A stretch of DNA of 64,000 nucleotides from Armatimonadota bacterium (GTDB lineage Bacteria > Armatimonadota > Chthonomonadetes > Chthonomonadales > Chthonomonadaceae): NCBI GenBank assembly GCA_028871815.1, contig JAGWMJ010000001.1, positions 372,001 through 436,000 on the forward strand. The letters run 5' to 3'. The position numbers and the translations under genes are program-made. The notes under the pieces were generated by a model. The model made no database searches. It saw only the letters and a list, made by a program, of their open reading frames with translations, and was not told the origin of the DNA. Numbering within the stretch: position 1 is the first letter of the stretch; each line of letters opens with the position of its first letter. Positions 37,321 through 44,973 of the stretch are shown one piece after another.

Positions 37321-38214
37321 ATGTACGACGAGCGGGCAAGGTGGGAATCACGGGCGCGGGCGGAACACGATGCGGAGCGCACAAGGCGCGCATATGCCGC
37401 GGTCGAAATGCTCGACGCCTTTGCTAACGTCGGCGCGAAGGCGTTCGACCTCACAATCACCTCCGAGATTGGGGAGAAGGTCAGCTTCAGGCGCGGCGTC
37501 CGCGGTCAGGAGCTCCGCCGATCTCTGCCGGATCTGCTGGCGCGCTGCTGCGCCCATCGATGGAACGTGATCGTAAGGCCGAAGGCCCCGCCCGTGTTTC
37601 TGCAGCTTGACGACCTAGACGCCGAGCGCCGCGGCCGGCTCGATCGCGTATCATTCCTAAGCCTGGAAACGAGCCCCGGCAACTTCCAGGCGTGGGTCGC
37701 GCTCAACGAGGTGAGCAGCGACGACCTTCCGCGTCGGCTCCGCCTTGGTGTTGGCGCCGATCCGAGTGCATCGGGAGCCACGCGAGTCGCCGGCAGCAGG
37801 AACTTCAAGCCCAAATACGCCCCCGACTACCCGGAGGTCGCGGTATGTCACGTTCGGCCGGGCAACCTCACATCAGAGGCAGAGCTGGGCGCGGCGGGCT
37901 TCCTCGCTCCTCCTGATACGAGGTGTGCCGGCCCCGTCCCGAAACGACGGCCACTGCGGACGCGGAAACGATGGCCGTCGTACGAGCGCTGTGTCGCCGA
38001 CGCGCCGGCCAATCACGGCGGCACCGCGCCTGACATCAGCCGCGCGGACTTCACATTCTGCCTTATCGCCATCGATTGGGGCTGGACGCCGGACGATACC
38101 GCGGCTCGCCTGATGGAAGAGAGTTCGAAGGCGAGAGAGAACGGCGAGCGATACGCTAGACTGACCGCCCAGCGCGCAGCAGATGCCTTAACGCGTCGGC
38201 GCACCGCCTACTGA
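37321..38214 (+). CDS. RepB-like DNA primase
   Basis: The 297-residue product contains VFLQLDDLDAERRGRL, LSLETSPGNFQAWVAL and GADPSASGATRVAGSRNFKP. These are the three conserved blocks of the RepB' primase family first known from plasmid RSF1010 (archaeo-eukaryotic primase-like fold). Known role: primes plasmid strands at single-stranded initiation sites. The C-terminal ~90 residues are helical and basic. It marks this region as the replication module of a former or facultative plasmid. Confidence 0.88.
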   Translation: MYDERARWESRARAEHDAERTRRAYAAVEMLDAFANVGAKAFDLTITSEIGEKVSFRRGVRGQELRRSLPDLLARCCAHRWNVIVRPKAPPVFLQLDDLDAERRGRLDRVSFLSLETSPGNFQAWVALNEVSSDDLPRRLRLGVGADPSASGATRVAGSRNFKPKYAPDYPEVAVCHVRPGNLTSEAELGAAGFLAPPDTRCAGPVPKRRPLRTRKRWPSYERCVADAPANHGGTAPDISRADFTFCLIAIDWGWTPDDTAARLMEESSKARENGERYARLTAQRAADALTRRRTAY

Positions 38215-38219
38215 CCCGT

Positions 38220-38558
38220 TTACGCCGCTTCATCCACGACCGTCCGCGTTCTGCCCTGCTCAAGTATCCAGTCATGAGCGCGATCGGCGGCCTTGCACAG
38301 CAGCGGAAGGTCCTCACGGCCGAAGCTGTCGGAGCGCTTCCATTGCTGGCCGTCCTTGTATATCCGACTGACTGTAACATTGTGCCGAGGGCCGTACTCG
38401 GTCTCGTGCATCCAGATCGCCGCCACGATGCGCCCAAGCCGGATCTCGTGGACTGGCTGGTTTGTTCGCCCGATGGATTCGCCATTAAGGTCGCTGTCCT
38501 GGTCATCGGGCTGGGCCGGTAGGGGTTGTCGTCGCTGCCTCGTCTCTGTGTTGCGCAT
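38220..38558 (-). CDS. Small plasmid-associated protein, function unknown
   Basis: The 112-residue product starts at ATG 38558 behind TTGGAGGAA. The core EIRLGRIVAAIWMHETEYG, then HNVTVSRIYKDGQQW and SFGREDLPLLCKAADRAHDW, is a recurring small protein on plasmids and integrated elements, seen in many bacteria. No biochemical role is known to me. It is convergent with the primase gene (5 bases between stops) and lies downstream of the gene at 38623, likely in one operon. Confidence 0.75.
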   Translation of the reverse strand: MRNTETRQRRQPLPAQPDDQDSDLNGESIGRTNQPVHEIRLGRIVAAIWMHETEYGPRHNVTVSRIYKDGQQWKRSDSFGREDLPLLCKAADRAHDWILEQGRTRTVVDEAA

Positions 38559-38622
38559 GTTCCTCCAAGGTAAATGGGTCCGCTCGGCTGCCTGGCAGAG
38601 CGGCGCGTTCGTGTAGATGCTC

Positions 38623-38928
38623 CTAGTACTCCTCCGGCAGGAGGATGGTCGTGACAGACCTGTCCGCCTCCGTGATGATCCAGATCTTGGCGCCAGTCTG
38701 CGGGAGCGTGTACGCGGAGAGGAGCCGGAAGCCTTCGCGCAAGGACAGCTCGTTCTCTTCCTGGTCGGCCTTGCAAACCTCACCCCAATCTCCGCGCTGA
38801 TGTCGCCGGATGAACTCCAGTGGCGTCACCTTCGCGTCCGTCAGAGCTTCGAGCGCAGCCGGCGTCGCAAGGAGCCGTCCTAGGTCCACCTGAATTCGTC
38901 GTCGGCGGTCGGGGTTCTGAGCGAGCAT
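38623..38928 (-). CDS. Small plasmid-associated protein, function unknown
   Basis: The 101-residue product starts at ATG 38928 behind GGAGGCAAG. Recognisable segments are VDLGRLLATPAALEALTDA, FIRRHQRGDWGEVC and FRLLSAYTLPQTGAKIWIIT, ending in a TILLPEEY-type tail. This is a recurrent partner of the protein at 38220 on plasmids and integrative elements. A well-formed promoter (38946-38973) precedes it. The function is not known. Confidence 0.75.
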   Translation of the reverse strand: MLAQNPDRRRRIQVDLGRLLATPAALEALTDAKVTPLEFIRRHQRGDWGEVCKADQEENELSLREGFRLLSAYTLPQTGAKIWIITEADRSVTTILLPEEY

Positions 38929-38945
38929 CTTGCCTCCAGCGTGCC

Positions 38946-38973
38946 AGCATAGCAGCTCGCGCCCGCTAGTCAA
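38946..38973 (-). promoter_or_regulatory. Sigma70-type promoter for the 38928-38220 gene pair
   Basis: Read on the minus strand: -35 TTGACT (38968-38973), 16-base spacer, -10 TATGCT (38946-38951), about 17 bases before the start codon. It is divergent from the replication promoter. Confidence 0.6.
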
Positions 38974-39003
38974 GAAAAGTCTACGCTCGCGCACGATTTC
39001 CTC

Positions 39004-39054
39004 TTGACGCCTCGGTACCGCTGGCCTAATACTGCATCCTGCCTACAGGATGCA
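39004..39054 (+). promoter_or_regulatory. Promoter with overlapping palindromic operator of the replication operon
   Basis: A -35-like TTGACG (39004-39009) and a weak -10-like TAATAC (39027-39032) are 17 bases apart. A perfect 9-bp inverted repeat (TGCATCCTG and CAGGATGCA, 39033-39041 and 39046-39054, 4-base centre) covers the likely transcription start. Repression by a small DNA-binding protein, such as the ribbon-helix-helix protein two genes on, is a reasonable guess. Confidence 0.55.
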
Positions 39055-39065
39055 AGGGAGGACAT

Positions 39066-39920
39066 ATGGTCAGCTATCTCAAACACTTCCGCCTCAACCG
39101 CCCACCGTTCTCGACGACCCCCGACCCGGCGTTCGCTTATAGCAGCCTTGAGCATGAGAAAGCCCTGCTCAAGATAGACTACTACGCACGTGAACGACAG
39201 GGGCTCTTCCTTCTGATCGGTGAGGTCGGCACCGGCAAGACCACCGTATCCCATCTCGCCGTGAATTCGTGGCGGGAGGAGCCGGACCGGTTCGTTGTCG
39301 GGCAAGTGAACGACGCATCACCCCGCACGCCGGCAGCGTTCCTCCGTAACGTCCTGGCGTCGTTCGGCATTCCGCCTGTGAGGAATCTACTCGACCTCAA
39401 GGCGGAACTGCGGGCCTTTCTGGTTGACGAGTACAAGAAGGGCCGCACCGTGGTCCTCGTCATCGATGAGGCGCAGACCATACATTCCTACAACCTCCAC
39501 ACGATCCACGCGATGACGAACGAGCAGACGCAGACCGAGAAGCTCATCCAAATCGTGCTTCTAGCCCAGCCCAACTTCAAGAACAGGCTCGCACAGAATC
39601 CGGCGCTGAGATCGAGGATCGCCGGCATTGCAACGCTTGACCCCCTCACCTGGGAGGAATCGCTCGAAATGCTCCGCCATCGGATGACAATAGCGGGCGG
39701 TCACTTCGACGGCGTGTTCCTGGAACCAACGCACAAGATGCTCTACAACGCGACGGGAGGCGTTCCGCGCGACCTCTGCGTTCTCTGCAACGCGGCGCTC
39801 CTGGCCGCATTCGCCGCGGGCAAGCCGGAGATTGACGATCACACTCTGCGGCGCACGCTGAGCGACTACAACATGAAGAACTGGGCGAGCCCCGATTTCC
39901 GGGCGGCAGCCAACCAATAG
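39066..39920 (+). CDS. ExeA/GspA-like AAA ATPase of the plasmid maintenance module
   Basis: The 284-residue product starts at ATG 39066 behind GGGAGGAC. It opens with YLKHFRLNRPPFSTTPDP, the typical ExeA/TniB-like start, then Walker A GEVGTGKTT (near 57-65), Walker B VVLVIDEAQT, and sensor/arginine features LAQPNFKNRL and RSRIAG. Family members pull or load protein complexes (secretion, transposition). On plasmids this type occurs next to replication genes. First gene of a three-gene operon with the RHH and replication genes. Confidence 0.85.
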   Translation: MVSYLKHFRLNRPPFSTTPDPAFAYSSLEHEKALLKIDYYARERQGLFLLIGEVGTGKTTVSHLAVNSWREEPDRFVVGQVNDASPRTPAAFLRNVLASFGIPPVRNLLDLKAELRAFLVDEYKKGRTVVLVIDEAQTIHSYNLHTIHAMTNEQTQTEKLIQIVLLAQPNFKNRLAQNPALRSRIAGIATLDPLTWEESLEMLRHRMTIAGGHFDGVFLEPTHKMLYNATGGVPRDLCVLCNAALLAAFAAGKPEIDDHTLRRTLSDYNMKNWASPDFRAAANQ

Positions 39921-39926
39921 GCAGAT

Positions 39927-40409
39927 ATGACATCGCAACGAACGAGAAGCCTCACACTCCCCAGCGATCCGGTTGCCAGATTGCGAGAGCTGCACGAGCT
40001 CGATGCACGACCGCGCAACGGCGCAGAAACGCAGCAACGTAGCAACGCACCCTCGCCGCAACGCGCCAACGCTGCCACGAGCGAGCCAGTCAACGCTGCT
40101 CCGCCAGAGCCAAGCACCGCGTCAGCGCGCGAGCGAGAGGACGCCCAACCGCACGACCGCAGTAACGGGGCGGCGCCGCAAGGCGAGGTTGGCGCAGACC
40201 CGGTCCGCCAGGCCATGAAGGACGCGCTTAAGCGTCCATACGCCACCGACCTACACAACGGGCCGAGTACGAGCTCGACAATCCGGCTTCCGGCGGACCT
40301 CTGGGAACGCCTTGACATGGCCGCGCGGCTCCAGAGCCAGACCAAGCAGTCAATTATCGCCGATGCGCTCAAGGAGCACCTTCAGCGCATCGGGAGGCGA
40401 TCGCAATGA
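39927..40409 (+). CDS. Ribbon-helix-helix protein with low-complexity N-terminal half
   Basis: In the 160-residue product, residues ~112-155 (SSTIRLPADLWERLDMAARL, then SIIADALKEHL) form a CopG/Arc-type ribbon-helix-helix domain. Residues 30-90 are rich in Ala, Asn, Gln, Ser and Pro and are encoded by an 8-base-periodic DNA repeat. Likely role: autorepressor or centromere-binding factor for the ATPase. The stop overlaps the next start (ATGA). Confidence 0.75.
   Translation: MTSQRTRSLTLPSDPVARLRELHELDARPRNGAETQQRSNAPSPQRANAATSEPVNAAPPEPSTASAREREDAQPHDRSNGAAPQGEVGADPVRQAMKDALKRPYATDLHNGPSTSSTIRLPADLWERLDMAARLQSQTKQSIIADALKEHLQRIGRRSQ
40026..40095 (+). repeat. Iteron-like array of degenerate GCAACGCN octamers
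   Basis: Hexamers related to GCAACG lie at 40026, 40034, 40042, 40058, 40066, 40074 and 40090, all on an 8-base grid; another copy at 40015 is off grid. An 8-base period is not a codon multiple, so the repetition is at DNA level although it lies in a coding region. It is about 310 bases before the replication gene. Confidence 0.55.
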
Positions 40410-41539
40410 CACGCGCGCTCATCCCAAACAGCACTCAGATTCCCGATGTCATCCTCGACTTCTGGCTTTCGGAACTCTCGGGCGCAGAACTCAAGGTCGT
40501 TTTGTACGTTGGGCGCAGGACGTTCGGCTTCGGGAAGCAGAGCGACAACATCAGCCTTAGTCAGATAAGCACCGGCATCGTTAAGCGCGATGGAACTGTT
40601 CTCGACACCGGCACCGGACTGTCCCGGTCAAGTGTCGCGAGAGCAATCAAGACCCTGGAGGCGAAGCAGATCATCCTTCGCAAGTTAAACCTCAATGAGA
40701 AATCGAACGAACACGAGGAGAGTACCTACCGACTCAATCTCGCTTGGAGGGTCAAGGGCAGTTCGGGAGGGGGAGGGAGGGTAGTCCCAGATTCGGACCA
40801 CGTACCTTCAAACGGTGACGCGAGGTGGTCTCACGACCGGACCACCAGTAGTCCCAAGATCGAACCGGGCGTAGTCCCAGAATCGAACCCTCAAGAAACA
40901 GCACAAGAGGCAGAACAAGAAACAGCAGCAGTGCCATCCGTACCGTGTACGGATGCTGCTGAACTCGTACATGAGCTAATCGCTCATGACATGAACCGAG
41001 GTGACGCGATCCGACTTGCGACGGCTGACGCCGCCCAGTGCCGCCGGCAACTCGACTTCCTGCGGTTCCGCATGAGAGTGGGGTTCGTCTTCAAGAGTGG
41101 CCGGGGGGCGTTCCTTCGCCGAGCTATCGAGGACGGATTCGCCCCGCCACGAGGTTATGAAGAAGCACGGCGCGCAGAGGTCCGATCCATGGCGAGAAAG
41201 GCTCACAGGAGCGCTGAGATTGCCCTGAGAGCCTCGAAACGGAGTTCGCTGAAGCAGACTCTTGCCCGCCTTGAGATCGACCAACCTGACGAGTTTGCGG
41301 CATTCCTGGCATATGTTGAAAGGAAGAAGCGGGAGGCCGTGGACAGACCGATCGTCAAGGGAGCGCCGGAAGTTGGAGAACGGCTCATCCGGTCCTTCGA
41401 GACCGAAGGAACACGTTTGGCGCTGCTGGCAGAGTTTCTTACCGATCAGTCACTCTCGTACGGGACGCAACGGATGCCGCGCTCATTCGACGGATCGACG
41501 CGGATTGTCGGCTCGACCTCTTCGAGGAAACCGTCGTAG
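40406..41539 (+). CDS. Winged-helix replication protein (phage O / plasmid initiator-like)
   Basis: The N-terminal ~110 residues of the 377-residue product (SELSGAELKVVLYVGRRTFG, LSQISTGI, GLSRSSVARAIKTLEAKQII) match the helix-turn-helix of phage replication protein O and related initiators. The central ~60 residues are a polar linker. The C terminus is helical and basic (RSMARKAHRSAEIALRASKR). Likely role: binds the nearby octamer repeats and recruits host helicase. The 3' end overlaps the convergent SARP-DUF4263 gene by 94 bases. Confidence 0.75.
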   Translation: MTRALIPNSTQIPDVILDFWLSELSGAELKVVLYVGRRTFGFGKQSDNISLSQISTGIVKRDGTVLDTGTGLSRSSVARAIKTLEAKQIILRKLNLNEKSNEHEESTYRLNLAWRVKGSSGGGGRVVPDSDHVPSNGDARWSHDRTTSSPKIEPGVVPESNPQETAQEAEQETAAVPSVPCTDAAELVHELIAHDMNRGDAIRLATADAAQCRRQLDFLRFRMRVGFVFKSGRGAFLRRAIEDGFAPPRGYEEARRAEVRSMARKAHRSAEIALRASKRSSLKQTLARLEIDQPDEFAAFLAYVERKKREAVDRPIVKGAPEVGERLIRSFETEGTRLALLAEFLTDQSLSYGTQRMPRSFDGSTRIVGSTSSRKPS

Positions 41540-42864
41540 GTCCGAATTGCCAGACCACTCGATTCGTTTCCCCGCCGCGCTTCCAACTTCTCTTTTGCAC
41601 GCACGCTGCTCAGCTCGGACCTACGGCCAATGACGAGTGTGCACTTCGGGATGAAGAAGCCGCGAGAGAGCGGTTCGCCTGCGACCTCCTCATACCGCGG
41701 TCCAAAGACCTCTGGCAAATGCCACTGGTTTCGGCCGATCCAGTAAGCACACGCTTCGAGGAGTTCCGTCGCGCGGTGGAACTGAGGCGTGAATTCCTCG
41801 CGCTCCGTGAAGATGCGCGTAGCTGGATCTGCGAAGGAGATCACGTGGACGTAGCTCCGACCGGATTGCGGCTCGATGTATGCAAAGTCGGCGCACGCGA
41901 GATCAGCGTGAGACTTGTGCCCAAGATCAATATTGGACATTACAACGCCGGCATGAACGAAATCTGAACCCGCCAATAAGTGCGGATGCTGTCGGAGCAA
42001 CCTCCTGACGGCCGCGGCGGTCTGCTCCTTGTCGATTGCTCGCGCAAGTTCGGCCCGTAATTGCTCGCTTGAGCTCTGCTTCACTGCTTCATAGGGCTGC
42101 CGCGGTTCGTTAACGACATCGGCCCCTACGTGCCTAGTGACGTGGAATCGCTCAACAGACGGAAGGTCTGCCATGTTCGATCCGCCCTTGGCACGGAACT
42201 GCGTCAATGCCCAGACAGCCCTATCCCGTTTTCCCAGGAACTCGCACGCTTCCACATACCGCCTAGTCCGTTCTTCGTCGGGCCGCGGATTCTCCGCTAG
42301 AGCGATTGCAAGGGACCTGATCTCGGCGTCGCGGTCACCCTTCTCCCTCGCAAGATTTGCGATGGCGTCAACCGCAGCGAAGAGTTCCCCTCGGAGTAGC
42401 TCACGCTCTGGTTCGATAGATGCAACTCCATCAGGGAAGTCTGATAACAATCGACTAGGGCGCATGTGCACGGCCGCTTCGATTTGAGCCGGATCGGCAT
42501 CCGCCACCGCGTCGATGAGAATCGAGCGGAACTCAATGAGGTCGAATTCGGCGCCGGTGAGATCCAAGTGGATAACGCCTGCGGCCGGACGCGATATCCG
42601 CTCCTCTGCCCAGCCGAGGCAGGCCTCAAGTTGCGGCATGATGCGATTCACGGGGTAGTTGGTTCCGTCGCCGAATGGCCATAGGGCGACCGACAGCTCT
42701 CTCCTCGACAACGAACGACTCCGCGCACTCGCCATCGCTAGCAGGATGAAGACCCATCGCGTCTTCTTCGGCATGAACCGCACAGGATTGCCGTTTACCA
42801 TGACCTCGCTCGCGCCGAACACGCGAATTCCCAGGGAATGGGAACGGCCTGTGTCAACTGCCAT
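41446..42864 (-). CDS. SARP-like regulator fused to a degenerate DUF4263 (Shedu-type) domain
   Basis: The N-terminal ~100 residues of the 472-residue product (VFGASEVMVNGNPVRFMPKK, LSRRELSVALWPFG) are an OmpR/SARP-type winged helix. A BTAD-like helical repeat region follows to ~225. The C-terminal ~180 residues follow DUF4263: LLRQHPHLLAGSDF, ADFAYIEPQSG, LLEACAYWIGRNQWHLPEVF, PKCTLVIGRRSEL, AIRTYDGFLEEVE. Where SduA-like nucleases have a VEIK-type ExK, this protein reads YVHVISFADP. It is therefore probably a binding or sensing domain, not a nuclease. I know of no described protein of this composition. Confidence 0.7.
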   Translation of the reverse strand: MAVDTGRSHSLGIRVFGASEVMVNGNPVRFMPKKTRWVFILLAMASARSRSLSRRELSVALWPFGDGTNYPVNRIMPQLEACLGWAEERISRPAAGVIHLDLTGAEFDLIEFRSILIDAVADADPAQIEAAVHMRPSRLLSDFPDGVASIEPERELLRGELFAAVDAIANLAREKGDRDAEIRSLAIALAENPRPDEERTRRYVEACEFLGKRDRAVWALTQFRAKGGSNMADLPSVERFHVTRHVGADVVNEPRQPYEAVKQSSSEQLRAELARAIDKEQTAAAVRRLLRQHPHLLAGSDFVHAGVVMSNIDLGHKSHADLACADFAYIEPQSGRSYVHVISFADPATRIFTEREEFTPQFHRATELLEACAYWIGRNQWHLPEVFGPRYEEVAGEPLSRGFFIPKCTLVIGRRSELSSVRAKEKLEARRGNESSGLAIRTYDGFLEEVEPTIRVDPSNERGIRCVPYESD

Positions 42865-43041
42865 TGCGCCGCGATTGTCCTTCCATTGAACCCTCCGCTT
42901 CTACGTTAGTTGCCACCCAACATTCCCGAACTCCCAGGGATTTGCCACTCCTTTTGCAATCCGCCCCGGCCGCACAATTCAACCATTAGCGCGGGCCGCA
43001 TATCCTCATCATGCGATGCGTGCTCGCCGGGAGCAGGTCCG

Positions 43042-43554
43042 GTGCCAGCCAAGCGAGTGGACATCGACAAAACGAAGAACGCCGATCGGCTCGCGGTGCA
43101 TTTCAGCTCGCGGACTGACCTCTGGGCGACACCGGCCGACTTCTTCGCCCGCTTCAACGATGAATTCCAGTTTACCCTCGATGTTTGTGCGCTACCCGAG
43201 AACGCCAAGTGCGAGCGGTTCTTCACTCCGGCTGAAGACGGACTGAGCCAGCAGTGGACCGGAGTCTGCTGGATGAATCCGCCGTACGGTCGAGCCATTC
43301 GGCACTGGGTCGAGAAGGCGTATCACAGCGCGCGAGCCGGAGCCACGGTCGTTTGTCTCCTGCCAGCCAGAACAGATACGAAGTGGTGGCATACGTGGGT
43401 CAAGCCCTTCGGCGAGACACGTTTCATTCAGGGCCGGCTCAAGTTTGGAAACTGCAAGAATTCCGCCCCTTTCCCTTCAGCGATTGTTATCTTTCGGCCT
43501 GGCGCTGCACCGATTGTGTGCAGTGCTTGCGAAGGTGCCGGTCAGCACCGATGA
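43042..43554 (+). CDS. Phage-type DNA N6-adenine methyltransferase (Dam family)
   Basis: The GTG start at 43042, behind GGGAGCAGG, gives 170 residues; GTG 43057 and TTG 42910 are alternatives. RTDLWATPADFFARFNDEF, LDVCALPENAKC and the catalytic WMNPPYGRAIRHWVEKA define the phage Dam family, with LPARTDTKWWH after it. Such stand-alone methylases protect mobile DNA from host restriction. It overlaps the small XRE gene (ATGA). Confidence 0.9.
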   Translation: MPAKRVDIDKTKNADRLAVHFSSRTDLWATPADFFARFNDEFQFTLDVCALPENAKCERFFTPAEDGLSQQWTGVCWMNPPYGRAIRHWVEKAYHSARAGATVVCLLPARTDTKWWHTWVKPFGETRFIQGRLKFGNCKNSAPFPSAIVIFRPGAAPIVCSACEGAGQHR

Positions 43555-43754
43555 CGCCCGCAACCATAGCAAGGATGGAAGCGGGCCTGACCATTAAGGA
43601 GGCGTCACGCCGAGCAAGGATCAGCGAAGGGTATCTTCGCCAGATCGAGCGCCGCGGTGCTTCATACTCGGTAGCCCGGCGGCTCGCCGCGCTCTACCAG
43701 TGTCGTCTCGACGTGTTCTTGCCAAGAAAGGAGGACAGTAAGGCGCCATTCTAA
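43551..43754 (+). CDS. Small XRE-type helix-turn-helix protein
   Basis: The 67-residue product starts at an ATG overlapping the methylase stop. AGLTIKEASRRARISEGYLR followed by QIERRG and VARRLAALYQCRLDVFL gives a full HTH_3 domain. It is translationally coupled to the methylase, like the controller proteins of restriction-modification systems. A perfect hairpin follows 3 bases after its stop. Confidence 0.85.
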   Translation: MTPATIARMEAGLTIKEASRRARISEGYLRQIERRGASYSVARRLAALYQCRLDVFLPRKEDSKAPF

Positions 43755-43757
43755 CCG

Positions 43758-43789
43758 GGCTACCTGTGGGGTCGCAGCCACAGGTAGCC
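43758..43789 (+). terminator. Intrinsic terminator after the methylase-XRE pair
   Basis: A perfect 12-bp stem (GGCTACCTGTGG and CCACAGGTAGCC) with an 8-base loop is followed by a T/C-rich run (tctcttccttt). It separates the plus-strand genes from the convergent integrase gene. Confidence 0.8.
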
Positions 43790-43821
43790 TCTCTTCCTTT
43801 CCCCGTTCTTCTCGCCCCTGA

Positions 43822-44808
43822 TTACCGTACGCTTCTCCTCAACCTATCAGCCGGGGAGTATTGCCGGTGCTGGTTCTCTATATCCGCCTGCGCGAGCGCA
43901 ACGTAGCGGTTCGTCATTGTCAGGCTGGTGTGCCCGAGGATCTGCTGTAGGGTGAACACGTTCCCTCCGGCCCGCAGAAACTCCACGGCAAATGTATGAC
44001 GGAATGTGTGCGGGCTGCAGCGGGCAGCCTGTAGCCTTGCCGAGCGACCCAGCCGCACAAACAGGAGCCGGAGGCCGCTTCGAGTCAGCCGTTCGCCGCG
44101 TTCTGACATGAATAGGGGTTCGCCCGGTTCCTGTGGCTCTGCTTTGAGGTAGTTCCACAGCGATTTCGCCGCCGTCTTTCCAAACGGAACCATCCGGCGC
44201 TTGTTCCCCTTCCCAACCACTCCACAGCGCCTTGCCTGAAAGTCTACATCCTCGCGATTCAGGGAGCAGAGCTCAGAGGCACGCAGGCCGGTGTCCAAGA
44301 GGAAGTAGACAATCGCCTGGTTTCGGTATGCCATCTGCGAACGCTTCGCTGCGTTCAGGAGAGCTTCAACCTGGTCCGTCGTGAACGGCTGAACCTGATC
44401 TGCGCGTGAGGTCGGAACCGGAATGCGCTCCATCGGGGAGACGCCGAGTCCGTCTTCCGAGACGATCCAGCGAAAGAGGGTCCGCAGGTGTCCGTGGTAG
44501 GTGTGAACCGTACGCGGGCGAACGGGGCGCGTCTGCTGTGCGTTTCCCCAGCGCCCGCCGGCTTCCTGGTGGCCGTTGGTGACGTAGGCGAGGAACTGCC
44601 TTAATTCCATCGTGCCGCAGCAGTCGAGGTTCTTTTCGCGCAAGAACCAGACGAGCTTGCTAACGATGGAGCGGCGGTTACCGAGGGTGCGAGCGGAATG
44701 CTGATCGATTTCGCCGGACAACAGCCAGCCATCCGCGTAGCGCTCAAGGTCGTTTACGCCGATAGTGGCCGCCTCCGTTTTCGTAAAACGAGGCGCTCTG
44801 TTGTTCAT
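43822..44808 (-). CDS. Tyrosine integrase of the island
   Basis: The 328-residue product starts at ATG 44808 behind GGAGGATAAA. The N-terminal core-binding domain holds RTVHTYHGHLRTLFRWIVSE. The catalytic domain shows Arg in DTGLRASELCSL, Lys in GVVGKGNKRR, His-x-x-Arg in PHTFRHTFAVEF, His in LGHTSLTMTNRYVAL, and Tyr at the end of that segment. The gene begins about 95 bases from the 3' end of tRNA-Val. Known: integrases of this layout insert elements into tRNA 3' ends. Confidence 0.92.
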   Translation of the reverse strand: MNNRAPRFTKTEAATIGVNDLERYADGWLLSGEIDQHSARTLGNRRSIVSKLVWFLREKNLDCCGTMELRQFLAYVTNGHQEAGGRWGNAQQTRPVRPRTVHTYHGHLRTLFRWIVSEDGLGVSPMERIPVPTSRADQVQPFTTDQVEALLNAAKRSQMAYRNQAIVYFLLDTGLRASELCSLNREDVDFQARRCGVVGKGNKRRMVPFGKTAAKSLWNYLKAEPQEPGEPLFMSERGERLTRSGLRLLFVRLGRSARLQAARCSPHTFRHTFAVEFLRAGGNVFTLQQILGHTSLTMTNRYVALAQADIENQHRQYSPADRLRRSVR

Positions 44809-44901
44809 TTTATCCTCCGAACGGTCGTTCAGAGGACAGCAAGACGCCAAACTATTGCGCTCAGTCTGAGCACGAAACGTCGCAGCAGTGCTAGACTTTT
44901 A

Positions 44902-44973
44902 TGGGCAGTACTGGATTCGAACCAGTGACCTCCTCGGTGTGAACGAGGCGCTCTACCGCTGAGCCAACCGCCC
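44902..44973 (-). tRNA. tRNA-Val (anticodon CAC), island attachment site
   Basis: 72 bases fold into a full cloverleaf: acceptor GGGCGGT with ACTGCCC, D stem GCTC/GAGC, anticodon stem CCTCG/CGAGG with loop TTCACAC, T arm ACTGG-TTCGAAT-CCAGT, discriminator A. CCA is not encoded. The 3' end faces the integrase gene, so the gene's 3' part is probably supplied by the island. Confidence 0.95.

Larger units (their letters stand above)
1..44901. mobile_element. Plasmid-like integrative mobilizable island (left end outside window)
   Basis: The tract holds a relaxase, a coupling protein, replication and primase genes, two tyrosine recombinases, an antirestriction protein and a dense defence block. 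It ends at a tRNA-Val gene whose 3' end faces an integrase gene. Seen directly: gene content and the integrase-tRNA arrangement. Known: many integrative elements insert at tRNA 3' ends and restore the tRNA. Inferred: the right junction lies within the 3' half of the tRNA (about 44902-44930). By eye I found no second copy of the tRNA-Val 3' end in the window, so the left junction is expected upstream of position 1. The chromosomal side has ordinary metabolic genes and no mobility genes. Confidence 0.85.

Noticed and set aside
37217-37570. A 117-codon plus-strand frame over the primase start
   Set aside because: It is out of frame with the conserved primase and has a composition typical of an alternate frame.
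40015-40095. CRISPR array
   Set aside because: The repeat period is only 8 bases, without spacers, and it lies inside a coding frame. No other direct-repeat array was seen in the window.
1-44901. Self-transmissible conjugative element
   Set aside because: A relaxase and a coupling protein are present, but no VirB4, VirB6, VirB8-10 or pilin genes are seen in the window. The left end is missing, so this is provisional.
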